The notes under the pieces: model-generated | Database searches by the model: none | Seen by the model: only the letters and a program-made list of their open reading frames with translations | What the model was told of the DNA's origin: nothing | Position numbers and translations under genes: made by a program | Assembly (NCBI GenBank): GCA_947449125.1 | Contig: CANFQR010000025.1 | Span: forward strand, 1-10,037 | Source: Bacteroidota bacterium | Lineage (GTDB): Bacteria > Bacteroidota > Bacteroidia > B-17B0 > Aurantibacillaceae | Length of the DNA: 10,037 nucleotides | Direction of reading: 5' to 3' | Part shown: positions 7,392-10,037 of the stretch, in pieces | Numbering within the stretch: position 1 is the stretch's first letter | Layout: each line of letters begins with the position of its first letter

Positions 7392-7973
7392 TTATAGTGT
7401 GTTTTTATAATCTAAATCTGTATAACTTCTTAATTTCCCTTCGGTTTTATAATTTTCCAAAATAGCATCTACTTTTTCATACGTTAGATTTTCGTGGTAA
7501 CTGGCTCCGCACTGCAACATAGGTGCAGATCCACAAGAACCTAAACACTCAGCTACTTTTAAAGTAAACATGCCATCTTTTGATGTCTCTCCAACTCTTA
7601 TGTCTAATTTTTTTTCAATGTAATTCACTATGTCTTCTGCACCATTTAACCAACAAGAACTTGTTTGACATACCTCCAGAACACATTTTCCAACAGGTTT
7701 TAGATTAAACATTGTGTAAAATGAAGCAACTTCAAAAACTTCTATTGGTTTTATTTTTAAAACAGAAGCTACATAATCCATAGTCTCTGGACTGAGCCAC
7801 CCTCCAAATTCAGCCTGTGCAACATGTAAAACAGGCAATAAAGCAGATTTTTGTTTCCCTTCAGGATATCGTGAAATTATCTTTTGAACAATCTGAATTG
7901 CTTCATCACTAAACTTAATTTCTGCTCGTTTAGTTTTATCAAAATCTTGCGTACCGTGTATTTGTGATCCCAT
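7392..7973 (-). CDS. nuoE: NADH-quinone oxidoreductase subunit E ([2Fe-2S] thioredoxin-like)
   Basis: This is the partner of NuoF in the NADH dehydrogenase module and carries the off-path [2Fe-2S] cluster N1a. It has 193 residues. An N-terminal helical region includes LLPVLHVAQAEFGGWLSPET at 45-64, followed by EVASFYTMFNLKPVGK. The C-terminal thioredoxin-like fold holds the cluster ligands C102-x4-C107 (VCQTSSCWLNGAE) and C143-x3-C147 (AECLGSCGSAPMLQ), the usual NuoE pattern. The ATG at 7973 starts 31 bases after the nuoD stop. The first 20 residues are polar and variable, so the exact start is slightly less certain than the rest. A 54-base gap, the longest in the window, separates it from nuoF. 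Confidence 0.97.
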   Translation of the reverse strand: MGSQIHGTQDFDKTKRAEIKFSDEAIQIVQKIISRYPEGKQKSALLPVLHVAQAEFGGWLSPETMDYVASVLKIKPIEVFEVASFYTMFNLKPVGKCVLEVCQTSSCWLNGAEDIVNYIEKKLDIRVGETSKDGMFTLKVAECLGSCGSAPMLQCGASYHENLTYEKVDAILENYKTEGKLRSYTDLDYKNTL

Positions 7974-8004
7974 TTAACGACTATAATTTTTTATTCAACA
8001 TTAT

Positions 8005-9219
8005 TTATGCATCCAATTCGCCGGCAATAACATTCATGCTACTCATTGTAATAATTGCATCGGACAACATAATTCCCTTTACCATTTCGGGATAAGCTTG
8101 GTAATAAATAAAGCAAGGTCTTCTAAAATGCAAACGATAAGGCGTTCTTCCACCATCACTTACTAAATAAAAACCTAGTTCACCATTTCCTCCCTCGACG
8201 CTATGGTAAACCTCTCCTTTAGGAACTTCTGTTTCTCCCATCACGATTTTAAAATGATAAATTAAAGCCTCCATATTATTATAAACCTCCTCTTTAGGCG
8301 GTAAATAAAATTCAGGAACATCTGCATGAAAAGGTTGGTCTTTTGGTATATTTTTTACTGCCTGTTCAATGATTTTTAAACTTTGCCACATTTCTTCTTG
8401 GCGCACCATAAAACGATCATAAGTATCGCCACTTTGGCCTATAGGAATAATAAAATCAAAATCCTGATAGGATGAATACGGCGTAGCAACACGAACATCA
8501 TAATCTATTCCTGCAGCACGCAAATTTGGCCCAGTAAAACTATAATCTAATGCCATTTTAGCACTTATTGGGCCGCAGTTAATAGTGCGGTCCATAAAAA
8601 TTTTATTTCGTTCTAAAAGATTAGCAAATTCTTTTAATGCTTTAGGATATTCTTTTATAAAATTGTTGATTTTATCCCAAACATCACTGCTCCACTCTCT
8701 TTCAAATCCACCAATACGTCCTATATTAGTTGTTAATCGAGAACCACAAATACCCTCATAAATATCATATATTTTTTCTCGCCACTGAAAAATGTATAAA
8801 AAACCTGTCATTGCTCCAGTGTCTACACCTACCACTGAATTACAAACCAAATGATCTGCAATTCGAGCCAACTCCATAATTATTACACGCATATAATCTA
8901 CACGTTTTGGAACCGTGCATCCAATCAATTTTTCAACCGTCATATGCCAACCCATATTGTTAATTGGTGATGAACAATAGTTTAATCGATCGGTAATGGG
9001 CGTGATTTGGTTATATGGCCTACGCTCTGCTAATTTTTCAAATGCCCGATGAATATACCCAACAGTTGGTTCAGCTTCATGAATAATTTCGCCGTCCATT
9101 TTTAAAATGTTTTGAAAAATTCCATGAGTAGCAGGATGCGTTGGTCCTAGATTTAATATCGAATACTCTTTTTCTATTGTATCTGCGGGAGGTGTAATAT
9201 GATTTGGTTTTTTACTCAT
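8005..9219 (-). CDS. nuoD: NADH-quinone oxidoreductase subunit D (49 kDa-type)
   Basis: This subunit, descended from the large subunit of [NiFe] hydrogenases, forms the quinone-reduction site together with NuoB and NuoH. It has 404 residues and is a stand-alone NuoD, not the NuoCD fusion of E. coli. LNLGPTHPATHGIFQ at 22-36 contains H32, and ITDRLNYCSSPINNMGWH at 75-92 contains Y81. These correspond to the His and Tyr that contact the quinone headgroup in structurally known complex I (His59 and Tyr108 of the bovine 49 kDa subunit). PTVGYIHRAFEKLAE at 51-65 and EGGNGELGFYLVSDGGRTPY near the C-terminus are further family blocks. It ends in GELDA. The ATG at 9219 follows six A bases and has no Shine-Dalgarno sequence. 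Confidence 0.98.
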   Translation of the reverse strand: MSKKPNHITPPADTIEKEYSILNLGPTHPATHGIFQNILKMDGEIIHEAEPTVGYIHRAFEKLAERRPYNQITPITDRLNYCSSPINNMGWHMTVEKLIGCTVPKRVDYMRVIIMELARIADHLVCNSVVGVDTGAMTGFLYIFQWREKIYDIYEGICGSRLTTNIGRIGGFEREWSSDVWDKINNFIKEYPKALKEFANLLERNKIFMDRTINCGPISAKMALDYSFTGPNLRAAGIDYDVRVATPYSSYQDFDFIIPIGQSGDTYDRFMVRQEEMWQSLKIIEQAVKNIPKDQPFHADVPEFYLPPKEEVYNNMEALIYHFKIVMGETEVPKGEVYHSVEGGNGELGFYLVSDGGRTPYRLHFRRPCFIYYQAYPEMVKGIMLSDAIITMSSMNVIAGELDA

Positions 9220-9237
9220 TTTTTTAGCGTTTAATTA

Positions 9238-9738
9238 TTAACGTCCAAACATTTTATCATTTTTGTCATCGCGCGTTTGATCTTCTAGAGGGTATTCTTT
9301 TCTCAACGGGAAAATATCCATTTCATCTACATTCAAAATCCTTCTTAAATCAGGATGTCCATTAAATTTAACGCCATAGAAATCGAATGTTTCTCTTTCC
9401 ATCCAGTTAGCCCCAGGCCACAGACTGGTTACCGAAGGTATTTCAGGTTTATTGATGTCAAAATAAGTTCTAATTCTTACTCTAATATTTTTAGGCATGT
9501 TATGTAAATGATAAATTACACCTAACTGCTTTTCATCAGCGGTTTGAAAACCTGTTAAATCAGTTAAGAAATGGAAATTTAATTCCTCATCATTCTTCAA
9601 AAAAGCCAACACGTCATATATGTTATCTGTTTTTATTGTAAAAGCTGGAAATTGGTAAGTGAAGTCTGAAGATAAAACAGCTTCAGGAAAGCTAACCCTT
9701 AGTGTTTCTTTTAATTTATTAAACTGATTTTCATTCAT
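9238..9738 (-). CDS. nuoC: NADH-quinone oxidoreductase subunit C (30 kDa-type)
   Basis: This peripheral-arm scaffold subunit packs against NuoD and has no cofactor. It has 166 residues. The C-terminal half carries the family signature: SLWPGANWMERETFDFYGVK at 105-124, FNGHPDLRRIL at 125-135 and FPLRKEYPL at 143-151. It ends with a polar tail, DQTRDDKNDKMFGR, which I recall as common in Bacteroidota. The N-terminal half (FHFLTDLTGFQ, then IYHLHNMPKNIRVRIRTYF) matches the usual fold. It is a free-standing gene, separate from nuoD, whose ATG is 18 bases downstream. Its own ATG comes only five bases after the nuoB stop, suggesting tight translational coupling. Confidence 0.96.
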   Translation of the reverse strand: MNENQFNKLKETLRVSFPEAVLSSDFTYQFPAFTIKTDNIYDVLAFLKNDEELNFHFLTDLTGFQTADEKQLGVIYHLHNMPKNIRVRIRTYFDINKPEIPSVTSLWPGANWMERETFDFYGVKFNGHPDLRRILNVDEMDIFPLRKEYPLEDQTRDDKNDKMFGR

Positions 9739-9743
9739 GTTTT

Positions 9744-10037
9744 TTATTCTAAACCGTAACTATTTAATAAACGCTTGTATTCATCTGAATTTCGTCTTCT
9801 TAGCGACTCGTTTTTTGCCAACTCTTGTATTTTTAAAATACCGTCAATAATCTGTTCTGGTCTTGGGGGGCAACCCGGAACATAAACATCAACAGGAATA
9901 ATTCTATCTATTCCTTGCAAAACACTATAAGTGTCAAAAATACCTCCACTACTTGCACACGCACCAACAGAAATTACCCACTTTGGCTCTGCCATTTGAT
10001 CATAAATTTGCCTTAAGGTTGGTCCCATTTTTTTTGC
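9744..10037 (-). CDS. nuoB: NADH-quinone oxidoreductase subunit B, 3' part (runs off the right edge)
   Basis: This is the C-terminal 97 residues of the subunit that holds cluster N2, the last Fe-S centre before quinone. The frame stays open to the window edge, and its first codons read [15 protein letters not shown]. In intact NuoB this region follows a tandem-Cys motif that would lie outside the window. Two of the four N2 ligands are visible, in [20 protein letters not shown] and in [19 protein letters not shown]. The Met at 10028 is internal (family pattern: KM-x-P-x-L-R-x-x-YDQM) and is not the true start. The final 25 residues ([20 protein letters not shown]) form a charged tail. nuoA is expected further upstream. 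Confidence 0.96.
   Translation of the reverse strand, partial: AKKMGPTLRQIYDQMAEPKWVISVGACASSGGIFDTYSVLQGIDRIIPVDVYVPGCPPRPEQIIDGILKIQELAKNESLRRRNSDEYKRLLNSYGLE

Noticed and set aside
10026..10028. ATG at 10028 as the start of a 94-residue gene
   Set aside because: The frame is open upstream to the window edge, and the Met is an internal conserved residue of NuoB ([13 protein letters not shown]), so this is a partial nuoB.

Overview
This window is a single block of minus-strand genes encoding the proton-pumping NADH:quinone oxidoreductase (respiratory complex I, NDH-1). In transcription order, from high to low coordinates, it reads nuoB (3' part only), nuoC, nuoD, nuoE, nuoF, a short nuoG, nuoH, nuoI, nuoJ, nuoK, nuoL and nuoM (5' part only). 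Both ends are cut inside genes. nuoA is expected just beyond the right edge, and the rest of nuoM plus nuoN beyond the left edge.

The likely host is a member of Bacteroidota. The DNA is AT-rich, nuoC and nuoD are separate genes, and NuoG is only about 327 residues and lacks the large molybdopterin-oxidoreductase-like domain. Almost every start codon is preceded by an A-rich leader without a Shine-Dalgarno sequence. The lineage call is inference from these traits and from recalled family sequences; no search was run.

Right part (7392-10037): the quinone-reducing connecting module, NuoB (N2 cluster), NuoC and NuoD, followed by the NADH-side subunit NuoE (cluster N1a). Middle (5001-7337): NuoF (NADH, FMN and cluster N3) and the short NuoG (N1b, N4 and N5 ligands). 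Left part (1-4985): the membrane arm NuoH, NuoJ, NuoK, NuoL and NuoM, with the peripheral ferredoxin-like NuoI (N6a, N6b) between H and J. Electrons pass from NADH to FMN in NuoF, along the Fe-S chain through NuoG, NuoI and NuoB, to quinone at the NuoD/NuoB/NuoH interface. This drives proton translocation in NuoH, J, K, L and M. All cofactor ligands and membrane charged residues that I could check are present, so the complex looks functional.

Gaps between genes run from 5 to 54 bases. I see no terminator, internal promoter, RNA gene, mobile element or CRISPR array. The 54-base nuoE-nuoF gap is the only one with notable content: a Shine-Dalgarno-like leader that is atypical for this operon. 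The region is mostly ordinary housekeeping sequence. The points worth a second look are the short NuoG with a C-x2-C...C-x2-C tail motif and the nuoF leader. I found no undescribed system here.
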